From the NCBI RefSeq assembly GCF_015354245.1, contig NZ_JADKYZ010000007.1:248001-312000 (forward strand): a stretch of DNA of 64,000 nt. The letters run 5' to 3'. The notes below the pieces were generated by a model. The model was not told where the DNA came from and searched no databases. It saw only the letters and a program-made list of their open reading frames with translations. The translations under genes were made by a program, and so were the position numbers. Below, piece by piece: positions 8,648-17,255 of this stretch (position 1 is the stretch's first letter; every line of letters starts with the position of its first letter). The DNA is from Diaphorobacter caeni. Lineage in GTDB: Bacteria; Pseudomonadota; Gammaproteobacteria; Burkholderiales; Burkholderiaceae_C.

Positions 8648-10043
8648 GGGACTGACCAATCTCGGAAATCGTCTCTGTCTTTGTCTCTGTTGTCGTCGTT
8701 GTCTCTTTGCCGTTGCCCGTCTCCGGCAGGACGATGGACGCGAGCGGCAATGTGATCGTCACCACCGCGCCGCTGTCCGCGCGATTGCGTGCGTGCACGC
8801 TGCCGCCCAGCGTGCGGGCCACGTTCATCGAAAGGAACAGGCCCAGACCACCGCCCGGGCGGCCCTTGCTCGATACGTAGGGCTTGCCGTACTGGGCAAG
8901 AATGTCCTTGGAAAAGCCCGGACCATCATCGCAGACGGTGATCACCAGCGCGGTTTCGGTGCGCTCGGCGATCAGCGCCACCCAGTGCGGCGAAGCGTCT
9001 CTGGCATTGTCGAGCACGTTGAATACCATCTGCTCCAATGTGGCATCCGCGACCATCGGGCGGTCGTCGCCGAACTGGTTGTCGTAGACGAAGGTGTTCA
9101 CGTAGCGGGTGCGCTTCCACTCGGCGGCGAGCGAGTCGAGAAAGCGGCGGACGGTGGTCTCGGTCGATGCCTCGCCGCGTGCCTCGCCCGCGGACATGAG
9201 AATGCCGCTCACGATTTTCTTGCAGCGCTGCACCTGCACCTGCATCTCGGCGATCTCTTCGAGCAGCATGGGGTTCTTGGAGAGCGCCGGGTCGCGCTTC
9301 CAGTCGCCCAGAATCACGGCCATGGTCGAGAGCGGCGTGCCCAGCTCATGCGCCGCGCCGGAGGCCAGCAGACCCATGCGCACGACGTGTTCTTCCTCGG
9401 TCGCGCGCTGGCGGGCGGCGGCCAGGCGCGCATCGCGCTGGCGCAGGGTGCGGGCGATGCGGGTGATGAACACCACGATCAGCGTCGCGTTGAGCACAAA
9501 GCACACCAGCAGGCCGATGACATAGGGGCTCGCCAGACCGCGTATCGGGTCGTGCGCGATGGGCAATTCCATGTGATGGATGCTCAGCACGAAGAAGCAC
9601 AGCGCGGTGATGAGCACGATGGTCCAGATGTAGCCGCCGCGCAGCAGCATCGCGCCCACGGCGATCTGCAGCAGGTACAGGAACACGAAGGGGTTGCTGG
9701 TGCCGCCGCTCAGATAGAGCTGCACCGTGAGCACCGCCACGTCGACTAGCAGCGCGAGAAACAGCTCCACGTTGCGCACGCCGCGCCCGGTGCGCCAGCG
9801 CAGCATGGTGACCACGTTGAAGATGGCGAGGCAGCCCACGACCATCAGCATTTCCCGCACCGGCAGCTGCAGGTTCATCGTGTAGTGGGCCACCTCGATG
9901 GTGAAGATCTGCCCGACCACCGCGATCCAGCGCAGCTGGATCAGCAGGTGCAGGTTCTTGAGACCGGCGTGCGTCGCCGGCGAGCGCAAGGCCCGCGCGG
10001 GAATGCCGGTCGTGTCCACGTTGCTGCCGCTGCTGGTGTTCAT
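8634..10043 (-). CDS. regB: RegB/PrrB-type redox-sensing histidine kinase
   Basis: A 469-residue sensor kinase with about six N-terminal membrane helices, then H, N and G boxes. Three RegB hallmarks are visible: the quinone-binding motif GGTSNPF (residues 113-119), the H-box HELGTPLS with His232, and a cysteine at 274 (QRCKKIV) where RegB carries its redox-active cysteine. The ATP site shows NVLDNARDAS, DDGPGF and GGLGLFLS. In the RegB family ubiquinone and the cysteine inhibit autophosphorylation under oxidising conditions. The start at 10043 is the ATG that leaves a normal N-terminus; a start at 10067 is possible. It lies downstream of cyoABCD-SURF1 on the same strand. Confidence 0.93.
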   Translation of the reverse strand: MNTSSGSNVDTTGIPARALRSPATHAGLKNLHLLIQLRWIAVVGQIFTIEVAHYTMNLQLPVREMLMVVGCLAIFNVVTMLRWRTGRGVRNVELFLALLVDVAVLTVQLYLSGGTSNPFVFLYLLQIAVGAMLLRGGYIWTIVLITALCFFVLSIHHMELPIAHDPIRGLASPYVIGLLVCFVLNATLIVVFITRIARTLRQRDARLAAARQRATEEEHVVRMGLLASGAAHELGTPLSTMAVILGDWKRDPALSKNPMLLEEIAEMQVQVQRCKKIVSGILMSAGEARGEASTETTVRRFLDSLAAEWKRTRYVNTFVYDNQFGDDRPMVADATLEQMVFNVLDNARDASPHWVALIAERTETALVITVCDDGPGFSKDILAQYGKPYVSSKGRPGGGLGLFLSMNVARTLGGSVHARNRADSGAVVTITLPLASIVLPETGNGKETTTTTETKTETISEIGQSHAEH

Positions 10044-10101
10044 GAGGCAGGATTGTCGCCAAATCAAGCGTCGGCTGCCGAGCCGGGGCCTTCGACTGTT
10101 C

Positions 10102-10896
10102 TCAGACCCGCTTGCGCTCGTGGCGCACCACCAGCCATGCCGCCCCCAGCACCATGAGCGCGAGGCCGTACCAGGTGAGGATGTAGACGGTGTGGCTGTT
10201 GTGGAACTTCACCACCGTCATGCCGCTGCGTGGCCAGGGGCCCTGCATGGCGTTGGCCGGAGTGGGGGTGTCCGCGTTCACGTGGGCGCCCTGTGGAATG
10301 CCCTGGTCGATGAAGAAGGGCTGCACGTTGGCAAGACCCTGCGCCTGGCCGATGGCGGCCACGTCGCGCGAATACCACTTGCCGTTGGCCGCGTCGTTCT
10401 TGCGCAGGAATCCGCCATCGGGCTCGGCCGAGCGCAGCAGGCCTTCCACGCGGACGGTGCCCTGTGTGGGCTCGGGCGGCTGCGCTGACGCGCGCTGGCC
10501 TTCGGGCACGAAGCCGCGATTGACGAGCACGACCTGACCGCTCGCGGTCTCCAGCGGCGTGAGGGTCCAGAAGCCCGCGCCGAGCTCGGTCAGCGCCTGC
10601 GTGAAGACGGTCTTGTCCGCAAGCCAGCGGCCTTCGGCGAAGACCGGCTGGTAGGCGTGCTTTTCACCGAGTTCGGCGGCGGGCTCGGCCGCCAGCAACT
10701 GCGCGACGGAAACCGGCGGCTGATGCAGCCGGGTTTCCACGCGTTCCATCAGATCGAGCTTCCACGCGCGGCGTTGCACCTGCCAAGTGCCGAGCGTGAC
10801 GAAGCCAAAAAACAAGGCGATGCCCACAATCGTGAGAATCGCCTTGCTGATGGCAGAGCGCCTGCTGGCGCCCTGCGGGGTGACCGGATGGGTCAA
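10102..10896 (-). CDS. SURF1-family oxidase assembly protein (TTG start)
   Basis: About 264 residues with the SURF1 layout: an N-terminal membrane helix (ILTIVGIALFFGFVTLG), the motif GTWQVQRRAWK, a periplasmic domain with VLVNRGFVP, and a C-terminal helix (ILTWYGLALMVLGAAWLV). SURF1 proteins aid heme insertion into subunit I of heme-copper oxidases. The best start is a TTG at 10896 that overlaps the cyoD stop as TTGA; the only upstream ATG in frame, at 10989, would overlap cyoD by almost 100 bases. No Shine-Dalgarno precedes the TTG, so translation probably depends on ribosomes finishing cyoD. Confidence 0.85.
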   Translation of the reverse strand: MTHPVTPQGASRRSAISKAILTIVGIALFFGFVTLGTWQVQRRAWKLDLMERVETRLHQPPVSVAQLLAAEPAAELGEKHAYQPVFAEGRWLADKTVFTQALTELGAGFWTLTPLETASGQVVLVNRGFVPEGQRASAQPPEPTQGTVRVEGLLRSAEPDGGFLRKNDAANGKWYSRDVAAIGQAQGLANVQPFFIDQGIPQGAHVNADTPTPANAMQGPWPRSGMTVVKFHNSHTVYILTWYGLALMVLGAAWLVVRHERKRV

Positions 10897-11315
10897 GGGG
10901 TGTGGTGTGCCGGAGCGGTCTGTGCCGGTGGTGCGTCCGGCATGACGTGCTGAGGCATCATGTTGGTGTTCATGTGGAACATCACCCACAGCGTACCGGC
11001 GATGCCGATGGCCACGAAGATGATCGTGAAGATGGTGGACAGCATGGTCCAGCCGCCTTCGACCTTGCCGTTCATGTGCAGGAAGAAGATCATGTGGATC
11101 ACGATCTGCACGACGGCGAAGCCGCCCAGCACCAGCACCGCGGTCTTCTTGTCGGTGATGATGTCGGCCATGACCAGCCAGAACGGGATCGCCGTCAGGA
11201 TGATCGAGAGGATGAAGCCCGTCATGTAGCCCGAGAACGTGCTGTGCGGACCTTCATCGTGATGGCCGTGATCGTCGTGGTGATCGTGGCCTGCGTGGTT
11301 GTGTGCTGCACTCAT
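10893..11315 (-). CDS. cyoD: Cytochrome bo3 ubiquinol oxidase subunit IV
   Basis: A 140-residue protein with a histidine-rich cytoplasmic N-terminus (HNHAGHDHHDDHGHHDEG) and three membrane helices, as in CyoD, which helps assemble the CuB site. The FYLIMHMIFFLHM-like stretch (IVIHMIFFLHMNG) is characteristic. GGGAG lies seven bases before the ATG, and the start overlaps the cyoC stop by one base. The frame is open upstream, but the family homology and the ribosome-binding site select 11315. The histidine-rich extension could bind metal; this is speculation. Confidence 0.93.
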   Translation of the reverse strand: MSAAHNHAGHDHHDDHGHHDEGPHSTFSGYMTGFILSIILTAIPFWLVMADIITDKKTAVLVLGGFAVVQIVIHMIFFLHMNGKVEGGWTMLSTIFTIIFVAIGIAGTLWVMFHMNTNMMPQHVMPDAPPAQTAPAHHTP

Positions 11316-11932
11316 CAAAGCACTCCCATCAGATAAACGAAAGTGAAAACGCCGATCCAGACCACGTCCAGAAAGTGCCAGAACATCGACAGGCACATCA
11401 GACGGCGGTTGTTGGCGGGGTTGAGACCGTGCTTGGAGATCTGGATCATCAGCGTCACCAGCCAGATCAGGCCGAAGGTCACGTGGATACCGTGGGTGCC
11501 CACCAGCGTGAAGAACGACGAGGTGAACGCGCTGCGGGTCGGGCCTGCGCCAGCGTGGATCATGTGGTGGAACTCATAGAGTTCAACGCACAGGAACGCC
11601 AGACCGAACAGGCCGGTGATGGCCAGCCAGAACAGCGTGCCGCCCAGCTTGTTCTGCTGCTTTTGCAGCATGGCGAAGCCGAAGGTGATTGACGACAGCA
11701 GCAGGAAGGCCGTGTTGATCGCGACGAGCGACAGATCGAACAGTTCCTTGCCCGTGGGTCCGGCGGCATAGCTGCGGCCCAGCACGCCGAAGGTGGCGAA
11801 CAGGGCTGCAAAGATCAGGCAGTCGCTCATCAGATAGAGCCAGAAGCCCAGAGCGGTGCCGTTTTCGGGATGGGGCTCGTGCGCGAGGTGGTATTCGCGC
11901 TGGCCCAGTGCGGCGGTATGTGTATTGGACAT
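11315..11932 (-). CDS. cyoC: Cytochrome bo3 ubiquinol oxidase subunit III
   Basis: A 205-residue subunit III with five hydrophobic helices. Typical segments are LGFWLYLMSDCLIFAALFA, VELYEFHHMI, and TLVGTHGIHVTFGLIWL near the C-terminus, with WHFLDVVWIGVF at the end. GGAG stands nine bases before the ATG at 11932, which decides between this start and the one nine bases upstream that touches the GGAG. It follows cyoB with a 16-base gap and overlaps cyoD by one base. Confidence 0.95.
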   Translation of the reverse strand: MSNTHTAALGQREYHLAHEPHPENGTALGFWLYLMSDCLIFAALFATFGVLGRSYAAGPTGKELFDLSLVAINTAFLLLSSITFGFAMLQKQQNKLGGTLFWLAITGLFGLAFLCVELYEFHHMIHAGAGPTRSAFTSSFFTLVGTHGIHVTFGLIWLVTLMIQISKHGLNPANNRRLMCLSMFWHFLDVVWIGVFTFVYLMGVL

Positions 11933-11948
11933 TGTTTGCATCTCCGCC

Positions 11949-13961
11949 TTATGCGTGGCTTGCGCGGGCAAGCTGTTGCGTGCGAAGTTCCTCCGTCTGA
12001 GCCACTTCGGCTGCGGGGATGTAGTAGTCACGCTTGTAGTTGAACGTATGAATGATCGAGGCCAGCACGGTCGCGGCGAACGATGCGATCACCAGCGGCC
12101 ACATGTGCCAGATCAGTGCAAAGCCCAGAATCGTGGACAGGCCGCCGATCACCACGCCGGCGCCGGTGTTGGCGGGCATGTGGATGGGCTGGAAGCCGGT
12201 CAGCGGACGCTTGTAGCCGTGCTTCTTCATGTCGGTCCAGGCGTCGATTTCATAGACGACCGGCGTGAACGCGAAGTTGTACTGGGGAGGAGGCGACGAA
12301 GTGGCCCATTCCAGCGTGCGGCCATCCCATGGGTCGCCGGTCTCGTCGGCCAGCTCCTTGCGCTTCCAGAAGGACACGCCGATCTGGATGAAGAAGCAGG
12401 CGATGCCGCAGGCGATCAGGGCTGCGCCGCAGGCGGCGATGATGAACCAGATCTGCAGGGATGGATCTTCGAAGTGGTTGGCGCGACGCGTCACGCCCAT
12501 CAGGCCGAGGATGTACAGCGGTGTGAAGGCGACCCAGAAGCCGACCAGCCAGAACCAGAACGAAGCCTTGCCCCACGATTCCACCAGGCGGTAGCCGAAA
12601 GCCTTGGGGTACCAGTAGTTGATGCCGGCGAACACGGCGAACACCACGCCGCCGATGATCACGTTGTGGAAGTGGGCGATCAGGAACAGCGAGTTGTGCA
12701 GCACGAAGTCGGCTGGAGGAACGGCCAGCAGCACGCCGGTCATGCCGCCGATGGCGAACGTGACCATGAAGCCGATGGTCCACAGCATGGGCACCGTGAA
12801 GCGGATGCGGCCACGGTACATTGTGAACAGCCAGTTGAAGATCTTCGCGCCCGTCGGGATCGAGATGATCATCGTGGTGATGCCGAAGAAGGTGTTCACC
12901 GAAGCGCCGGAGCCCATCGTGAAGAAGTGGTGCAGCCACACGAGGTAGGACAGGATCGTGATACAGACCGTGGCGTAGACCATGGAGGTGTAGCCGAACA
13001 GACGCTTGCGCGAGAACGTGGACACGATTTCCGAGAACACGCCGAAGCAAGGCAGGATCAGGATGTAGACCTCAGGGTGGCCCCAGATCCAGATCAGGTT
13101 CACGTACAGCATCGGGTTGCCGCCGAAGTCGTTCGAGAAGAAGTGCGTGCCGACATAACGGTCCAGCGACATCAGCACGAGGGCTGCGGTCAGGACCGGG
13201 AAGGAGGCGACGATCAGCGCGTTGGTGCACAGGGCGGTCCATGTGAAGACGGGCATCTTCATCAGGTTCATGCCGGGTGCGCGCATCTTGATGATGGTGA
13301 CGATCAGGTTGATGCCCGATAAGGTCGTCCCCACCCCGGCCACCTGCAGGCCCCATATGTAGTAGTCAAGACCCGTGCTTCCGCTCTGGTGTCCCAGATT
13401 GGAGAGCGCCAGCCAGCCGCTGGTGGAGAACTCGCCGAGGAACAGCGAGATCATCACCAGAATGGCACCGCCGGTGGTCATCCAGAAGCTGAAGTTGTTG
13501 AGGAACGGGAACGACACGTCGCGTGCACCGATCTGCAGAGGAACCAGATAGTTCATCAGACCGGTCACGAACGGCATCGCCACGAAGAAGATCATGATCA
13601 CGCCGTGGGCCGTGAAGATCTGGTCGTAGTGATGTGGGGGCAGGTAGCCCATGTTCTCGCCGAAGGCCATGGACTGCTGCAGACGCATCATGACCGCGTC
13701 GGCAAAGCCGCGCAGGAACATGACGAGACCGAGGATCATGTACATGATGCCGATCTTCTTGTGGTCGATCGAGGTGATCCAGTCGCGCCACAGCGGACCC
13801 CACAGGCGGAACTTGGTGATGCCGCCGACGACCACGAGGCCACCGAGCACCACGGCGATGAAGGTCAAGAGCACGATCGGCTCATGCGTCATGGGAATCT
13901 GATCCCATGTGATTCGTCCGAGCAGCCAGTGAGCTGCCGGGGTTGTTTGTTCAGACACCAT
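11949..13961 (-). CDS. cyoB: Cytochrome bo3 ubiquinol oxidase subunit I
   Basis: The 670-residue catalytic subunit of a heme-copper quinol oxidase, which reduces oxygen to water and pumps protons. All metal-site motifs are present: [11 protein letters not shown] (low-spin heme ligand), WGHPEVYIL (CuB histidine and cross-linked tyrosine), WLHHFFTMG (CuB histidines) and AHFHNVIIG (heme ligands). The length and [11 protein letters not shown] fit the E. coli CyoB type. The ATG at 13961 has GGAAGAG upstream; the frame could open earlier at a TTG but without support. It is flanked by cyoA and cyoC in the standard order. Confidence 0.97.
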   Translation of the reverse strand: MVSEQTTPAAHWLLGRITWDQIPMTHEPIVLLTFIAVVLGGLVVVGGITKFRLWGPLWRDWITSIDHKKIGIMYMILGLVMFLRGFADAVMMRLQQSMAFGENMGYLPPHHYDQIFTAHGVIMIFFVAMPFVTGLMNYLVPLQIGARDVSFPFLNNFSFWMTTGGAILVMISLFLGEFSTSGWLALSNLGHQSGSTGLDYYIWGLQVAGVGTTLSGINLIVTIIKMRAPGMNLMKMPVFTWTALCTNALIVASFPVLTAALVLMSLDRYVGTHFFSNDFGGNPMLYVNLIWIWGHPEVYILILPCFGVFSEIVSTFSRKRLFGYTSMVYATVCITILSYLVWLHHFFTMGSGASVNTFFGITTMIISIPTGAKIFNWLFTMYRGRIRFTVPMLWTIGFMVTFAIGGMTGVLLAVPPADFVLHNSLFLIAHFHNVIIGGVVFAVFAGINYWYPKAFGYRLVESWGKASFWFWLVGFWVAFTPLYILGLMGVTRRANHFEDPSLQIWFIIAACGAALIACGIACFFIQIGVSFWKRKELADETGDPWDGRTLEWATSSPPPQYNFAFTPVVYEIDAWTDMKKHGYKRPLTGFQPIHMPANTGAGVVIGGLSTILGFALIWHMWPLVIASFAATVLASIIHTFNYKRDYYIPAAEVAQTEELRTQQLARASHA

Positions 13962-13985
13962 TTGTTGAGTCTCTTCCAATCTTCG

Positions 13986-15032
13986 TTACTGCACGACAGC
14001 TGCGGCTTGCGCACGCTGCGAGTCCAGCAGGGCGACAACGCTGTCAGCGTTCTGGACGGTGCATACGTCCTGAGGCAGGTTCAGACCCGCGGCCTTGATG
14101 TAGGCCTCGCCACCCATTTCGTCGATGGCCATCATGTGGTGCATGCACATCTTGCCTTCTTCGACGCAGCGGTTCAGAACCTTGTTGTACAGGCCGTCGT
14201 CCACGGTGCTGAAGCGCTCCACGGGGTTGCGCTCGCTGGGCTTGGCCAGGTTCAGGTAGGTGGCCGCGTCGAGCGGCTTGCCTTCGGTCTTGGCCGCGGC
14301 AATCCACTTGGCGAAGTCCTCGTCGGCCATGCCCTTGAACTTGAAGGTCATGCCCGCAAAGCCAGCGCCGCTGTAGTGCGAGGACATGCCCTTGTATTCA
14401 CCCGCCTTGTTGATCACGGCGTTCAGCTCGGTCTGCATGCCGGGCATGGTGTAGATCATGCCGGCCAGATCGGGCACGTAGAACGCGTTCATCGTGTTCG
14501 CCGAGGTCAGCTTGAAGAGAATGGGGCGGTCCACCGGCGCAGCCACTTCATTGACCGTCGCAATGCCTTGCTCGGGGTAGAAGAACAGCCACTTCCAGTC
14601 CAGCGACACGACTTGGATTTCCAGCGGCTTGACGTTGGGATCGAGCGCCTTGGTGGCCGACACGCGGTCCAGCGGACGATAGGGGTCGAGCTTGTGCGTG
14701 CTGATCCAGGTCAGAGCGCCGAGCGCAATGATGATCAGCAGCGGAACGGTCCAGATCACCAGCTCGAGGCTGGTGGAGTGGTGCCATTCGGGTTCGTAGC
14801 GCGCTTCGGTGTTGGACTGGCGGTACTTCCAGGCGAACAACAGCGTCAAGATGATCACTGGAACAATGATGATGAGCATCAGCAGCGTGGCCGTGATCAC
14901 CAGTTGCCCCTGCTGGGCAGCGACATCCCCGGCGGGATTGAGCACGACGGCCTTGCTGCAACCCGTGAGAAGGGCTGTCAAAGCTGCCGCGCCCAGCCAT
15001 GCGGGACTGCGGGTTTCCTTGGTTTTGGACAT
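13986..15032 (-). CDS. cyoA: Cytochrome bo3 ubiquinol oxidase subunit II (lipoprotein)
   Basis: A 348-residue subunit II with a lipoprotein signal peptide ending in the lipobox LLTGC, two membrane helices and a periplasmic cupredoxin domain. The CuA-binding Cys-x3-Cys motif of cytochrome c oxidases is absent, as expected for a quinol oxidase. Recognisable parts are SLDWKWLFFYPEQGIATVNE and SANTMNAFYVPDLAGMIY. It is the first gene of the operon; the upstream region holds a leader hairpin and a 19-bp palindrome. The C-terminal extension past residue 250 has cysteines in an EEGKMCMHHMM context, a detail shared by many proteobacterial CyoA proteins. Confidence 0.95.
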   Translation of the reverse strand: MSKTKETRSPAWLGAAALTALLTGCSKAVVLNPAGDVAAQQGQLVITATLLMLIIIVPVIILTLLFAWKYRQSNTEARYEPEWHHSTSLELVIWTVPLLIIIALGALTWISTHKLDPYRPLDRVSATKALDPNVKPLEIQVVSLDWKWLFFYPEQGIATVNEVAAPVDRPILFKLTSANTMNAFYVPDLAGMIYTMPGMQTELNAVINKAGEYKGMSSHYSGAGFAGMTFKFKGMADEDFAKWIAAAKTEGKPLDAATYLNLAKPSERNPVERFSTVDDGLYNKVLNRCVEEGKMCMHHMMAIDEMGGEAYIKAAGLNLPQDVCTVQNADSVVALLDSQRAQAAAVVQ

Positions 15033-15132
15033 GTTTGTAATGGACTGAGTCGCGCGGCTCAGGGTTAGTCCCCTGAGTGTTAACGCGGATTACTGGACAT
15101 CCGAGACTGTAAACCCGTTACCAAATATGTCG

Positions 15133-15151
15133 ATTGGACAATTTGTCCAAT
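15133..15151. promoter_or_regulatory. 19-bp perfect palindrome upstream of cyoA (operator candidate)
   Basis: ATTGGACAA and TTGTCCAAT flank a single T, so the site is a perfect odd palindrome 100 bases upstream of the cyoA start. It overlaps the proposed -35 element, where a repressor would act. The sequence does not match the Fnr box (TTGAT-N4-ATCAA). The size and the AT-rich outer ends recall Rrf2- or LysR-type sites, but no regulator can be named. Confidence 0.55.
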
Positions 15152-15332
15152 ATCAAGTGGGACAAGGACTTACAGGCGTTTTGTCGTCACAAATAAGAGA
15201 AAGGCTGACAAAGATCTAGGGTTTTCCCTTCGAAAATGTCAGTGTTTGCGGACTTGTGGCGGCAATACCGCAGGTGTAGAACTGCGTCAGGCCGCACATT
15301 ATTAGCGGTGAGCACGAGCATCGCAGTGTGGC

Positions 15333-15348
15333 CTGACAAAAATGTCAG
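15333..15348. promoter_or_regulatory. Inverted repeat CTGACA-N4-TGTCAG before the MFS gene
   Basis: The two six-base arms are perfect and separated by AAAA. The repeat ends 22 bases before the MFS start codon, between the likely promoter and the ribosome-binding site, a normal repressor position. A single half-site CTGACAAA also occurs at about 15205 and another TGTCAG at about 15237, suggesting repeated binding of one regulator. Confidence 0.5.
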
Positions 15349-15370
15349 ATCTGGAGCAAGGAGCATTTCG

Positions 15371-16705
15371 ATGAGCAGCGGTTCCGTAGCCTATTCCGTG
15401 CCACGCGTTGAAGACGCCAACTCTCTGTCGCGTGCCCACACGGACGAGGACGTCACTCCCAATGAGATCGCCGTCGGCGTGATCATCGGGCGTTCGTCCG
15501 AATATTTCGATTTTTTCGTTTTCGGTATCGCCTGCGTTCTGGTTTTCCCGTTCACGTTGTTCCCGTTCATGTCGCGGCTGGACGGCACGCTGATGGCCTT
15601 TGCCATCTTCGCGCTCGCGTTCGTGGCGCGCCCGGTGGGCACCGCCATCGGCATGGCGATCCAGCGGCGCTGGGGGCGGGGCACCAAGCTCTCGCTGGCC
15701 ATGCTCGCGCTGGGCGTGTGCACGGTGGGCATGGCCTTCTTGCCTACCTATGAATCGGTGGGCTCCACCGCCATCGTCGTGCTGATCGTGCTGCGCATCG
15801 GCCAGGGCCTTGCGCTCGGCGGTTCGTGGGACGGCCTGCCATCGCTGCTGGCCATGGGCGTGCCCAAGGACAAGCGCGGCTGGTATGCCATGATCGGCCA
15901 GCTCGGCGCGCCGCTCGGCTTCATCATCGCCGCCGCGCTGTTCGCCTATCTGTACAGCAGCCTGCCGGTGGGCGAGTTCCTTGACTGGGGCTGGCGCTTC
16001 CCCTTCTTCGTCGCCTTCGCGATCAACGTGGTGGCATTGTTTGCCCGTCTGCGCCTGGTGGTCGGCCAATCGTATGCCGACGCCCTGCAGGCCCGCGAAC
16101 TCGAGCCCGTGAGCGTGACCGAGGTGATGAGCAATCAGGGCACCAGCGTGTTTCTGGGCGCCTTCGCCGCGCTGGCCAGCCTCGCGCTGTTCCATCTGGT
16201 GACGGTGTTCCCGCTGTCGTGGATCTCGATGTACTCCGAGCAATCCATGGTCGATGTGCTGAATGTGCAGATGGTGGGCGCGGTGTTCGCCGCCGGTGCC
16301 ATCGTGATTTCCGGCACGCTGGCCGACAAGGTGGGCCGCCGCAACCTGCTGGGCACCATGGCCGTGCTGATCGGCGTGTTCAGTCTGGCCGCACCGTTCC
16401 TGCTCAAGGCGGGCCCCACCGGCAACAACATCTTCATTCTGGCGGGCTTCATCCTGCTGGGTCTGTCGTATGGCCAGTCCTCGGGCACGGTGACCAACAA
16501 CTTCACCTCGCACTTCCGCTACACCGGCGCGGCACTGTCCAACGATCTGGCATGGCTGATCGGCGCGGCTTTCGCACCGTTGGTCGCGCTTGGCCTGTCG
16601 GCGAAATTCGGTCTGATGGCCGTGACGCTGTACCTGCTGTCCGCCGTGGTCTGCACGCTGCTGGCGCTGAAGATCAACCGCGTGCTGGAGCAGCGCGAGG
16701 CCTGA
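15371..16705 (+). CDS. MFS transporter, metabolite:H+ symporter type
   Basis: A 444-residue, twelve-helix transporter. The first helix region SEYFDFFVFGIACVLVFP and the loop QRRWGRGTKLS are typical of the metabolite:H+ symporter (MHS) branch, which imports small carboxylates, betaines or shikimate-like compounds. The second half has the matching GTLADKVGRRNLL loop. AAGGAG about eight bases before 15371 decides the start; the frame is open from 15236. A rho-independent terminator follows. The substrate is unknown, and the neighbourhood gives no direct clue. Confidence 0.88.
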   Translation: MSSGSVAYSVPRVEDANSLSRAHTDEDVTPNEIAVGVIIGRSSEYFDFFVFGIACVLVFPFTLFPFMSRLDGTLMAFAIFALAFVARPVGTAIGMAIQRRWGRGTKLSLAMLALGVCTVGMAFLPTYESVGSTAIVVLIVLRIGQGLALGGSWDGLPSLLAMGVPKDKRGWYAMIGQLGAPLGFIIAAALFAYLYSSLPVGEFLDWGWRFPFFVAFAINVVALFARLRLVVGQSYADALQARELEPVSVTEVMSNQGTSVFLGAFAALASLALFHLVTVFPLSWISMYSEQSMVDVLNVQMVGAVFAAGAIVISGTLADKVGRRNLLGTMAVLIGVFSLAAPFLLKAGPTGNNIFILAGFILLGLSYGQSSGTVTNNFTSHFRYTGAALSNDLAWLIGAAFAPLVALGLSAKFGLMAVTLYLLSAVVCTLLALKINRVLEQREA

Positions 16706-16740
16706 CGCCTGCCTGAATTGTTCACTGTCGATGAACCCGG

Positions 16741-16766
16741 AGAGCGCCCACGTGGCGCTCTTTTTT
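16741..16766 (+). terminator. Rho-independent terminator of the MFS gene
   Basis: AGAGCGCC and GGCGCTCT form a perfect 8-bp stem with a five-base loop, followed at once by TTTTT. It lies 36 bases after the MFS stop. The convergent thioesterase gene ends 25 bases further on. Confidence 0.9.
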
Positions 16767-16790
16767 ATGGGCGCGAACCCATTGCAGTGG

Positions 16791-17207
16791 TCAGCCCGGC
16801 TTTTTCACGTTCACCACCGTGGCTTGCATCAGCGCCACCACTTTTTCGGTGCCGTCCCGCGCGATGGCTCGCACCTCGCCCGTGCAGACCGTCAGCATCT
16901 TGCCCGCGTTCTGCACCTTGCCGATCGCGACGAAACGCTCACCGATGGCCGGGCGCATCAGGTTGATCTTGAACTCGGCCGTGACCACTTCGTGGTCCGC
17001 AGGCGCCTTGGTCAGCGCCGCATAGCCGCAGGCACTGTCGAGCACACTGGTGATTGCGCCCGCATGCACGTAGCCCAACTGCTGCGTCACGGCCTTGGAG
17101 AAGGGGAGTTCGATGTGGACCAGGCCGTCCTCCACCCGTATCACTCTAGCCCCCAAAGTAGACATCAGCCCCTGCTGCGCAAAACTCTGTTCGATTCTTT
17201 GTCTCAT
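16791..17207 (-). CDS. PaaI/YigI-type hotdog acyl-CoA thioesterase
   Basis: A 138-residue single hotdog domain. GYVHAGAITSVLDSACGYAA is the long central helix motif of the PaaI-like thioesterases, followed by EFKINLMRPAIGERFVAIGK. Such enzymes hydrolyse acyl-CoA esters, often as tetramers; the acyl specificity is not visible. The ATG at 17207 is preferred because the homologous part starts there; the open frame continues to 17282. A copy of the 148-bp repeat element begins 48 bases upstream of this start. Confidence 0.85.
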   Translation of the reverse strand: MRQRIEQSFAQQGLMSTLGARVIRVEDGLVHIELPFSKAVTQQLGYVHAGAITSVLDSACGYAALTKAPADHEVVTAEFKINLMRPAIGERFVAIGKVQNAGKMLTVCTGEVRAIARDGTEKVVALMQATVVNVKKPG

Positions 17208-17255
17208 GTTTTCTCGCTTTACTTGGTGGTTTAGTTTAGCGAAGCCTCTGGCTTC

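Larger units (their letters stand above)
15033..15370. promoter_or_regulatory. Divergent regulatory region between cyoA and the MFS gene
   Basis: This 338-bp gene-free stretch separates the leftward cyo operon from the rightward transporter. It is less GC-rich than its flanks and contains three inverted repeats: a 7-bp hairpin CTCAGGG/CCCTGAG at 15058-15077 in the cyoA leader, a 19-bp palindrome at 15133-15151 and a CTGACA/TGTCAG repeat at 15333-15348. On the minus strand a plausible cyo promoter (TTGGAC, then TATTTG after 17 bases) overlaps the 19-bp palindrome. Confidence 0.55.

Noticed and set aside
13986-15032. Cytochrome c oxidase subunit II
   Set aside because: The CuA Cys-x3-Cys and its histidine context are missing, and the gene order is cyoABCD; it is a quinol oxidase subunit.
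11856-15068. Long plus-strand open frames opposite cyoA, cyoB and cyoC
   Set aside because: They are low-complexity, His/Gln/Asp/Arg-rich translations with no signal or domain, fully overlapped by conserved oxidase genes on the other strand.
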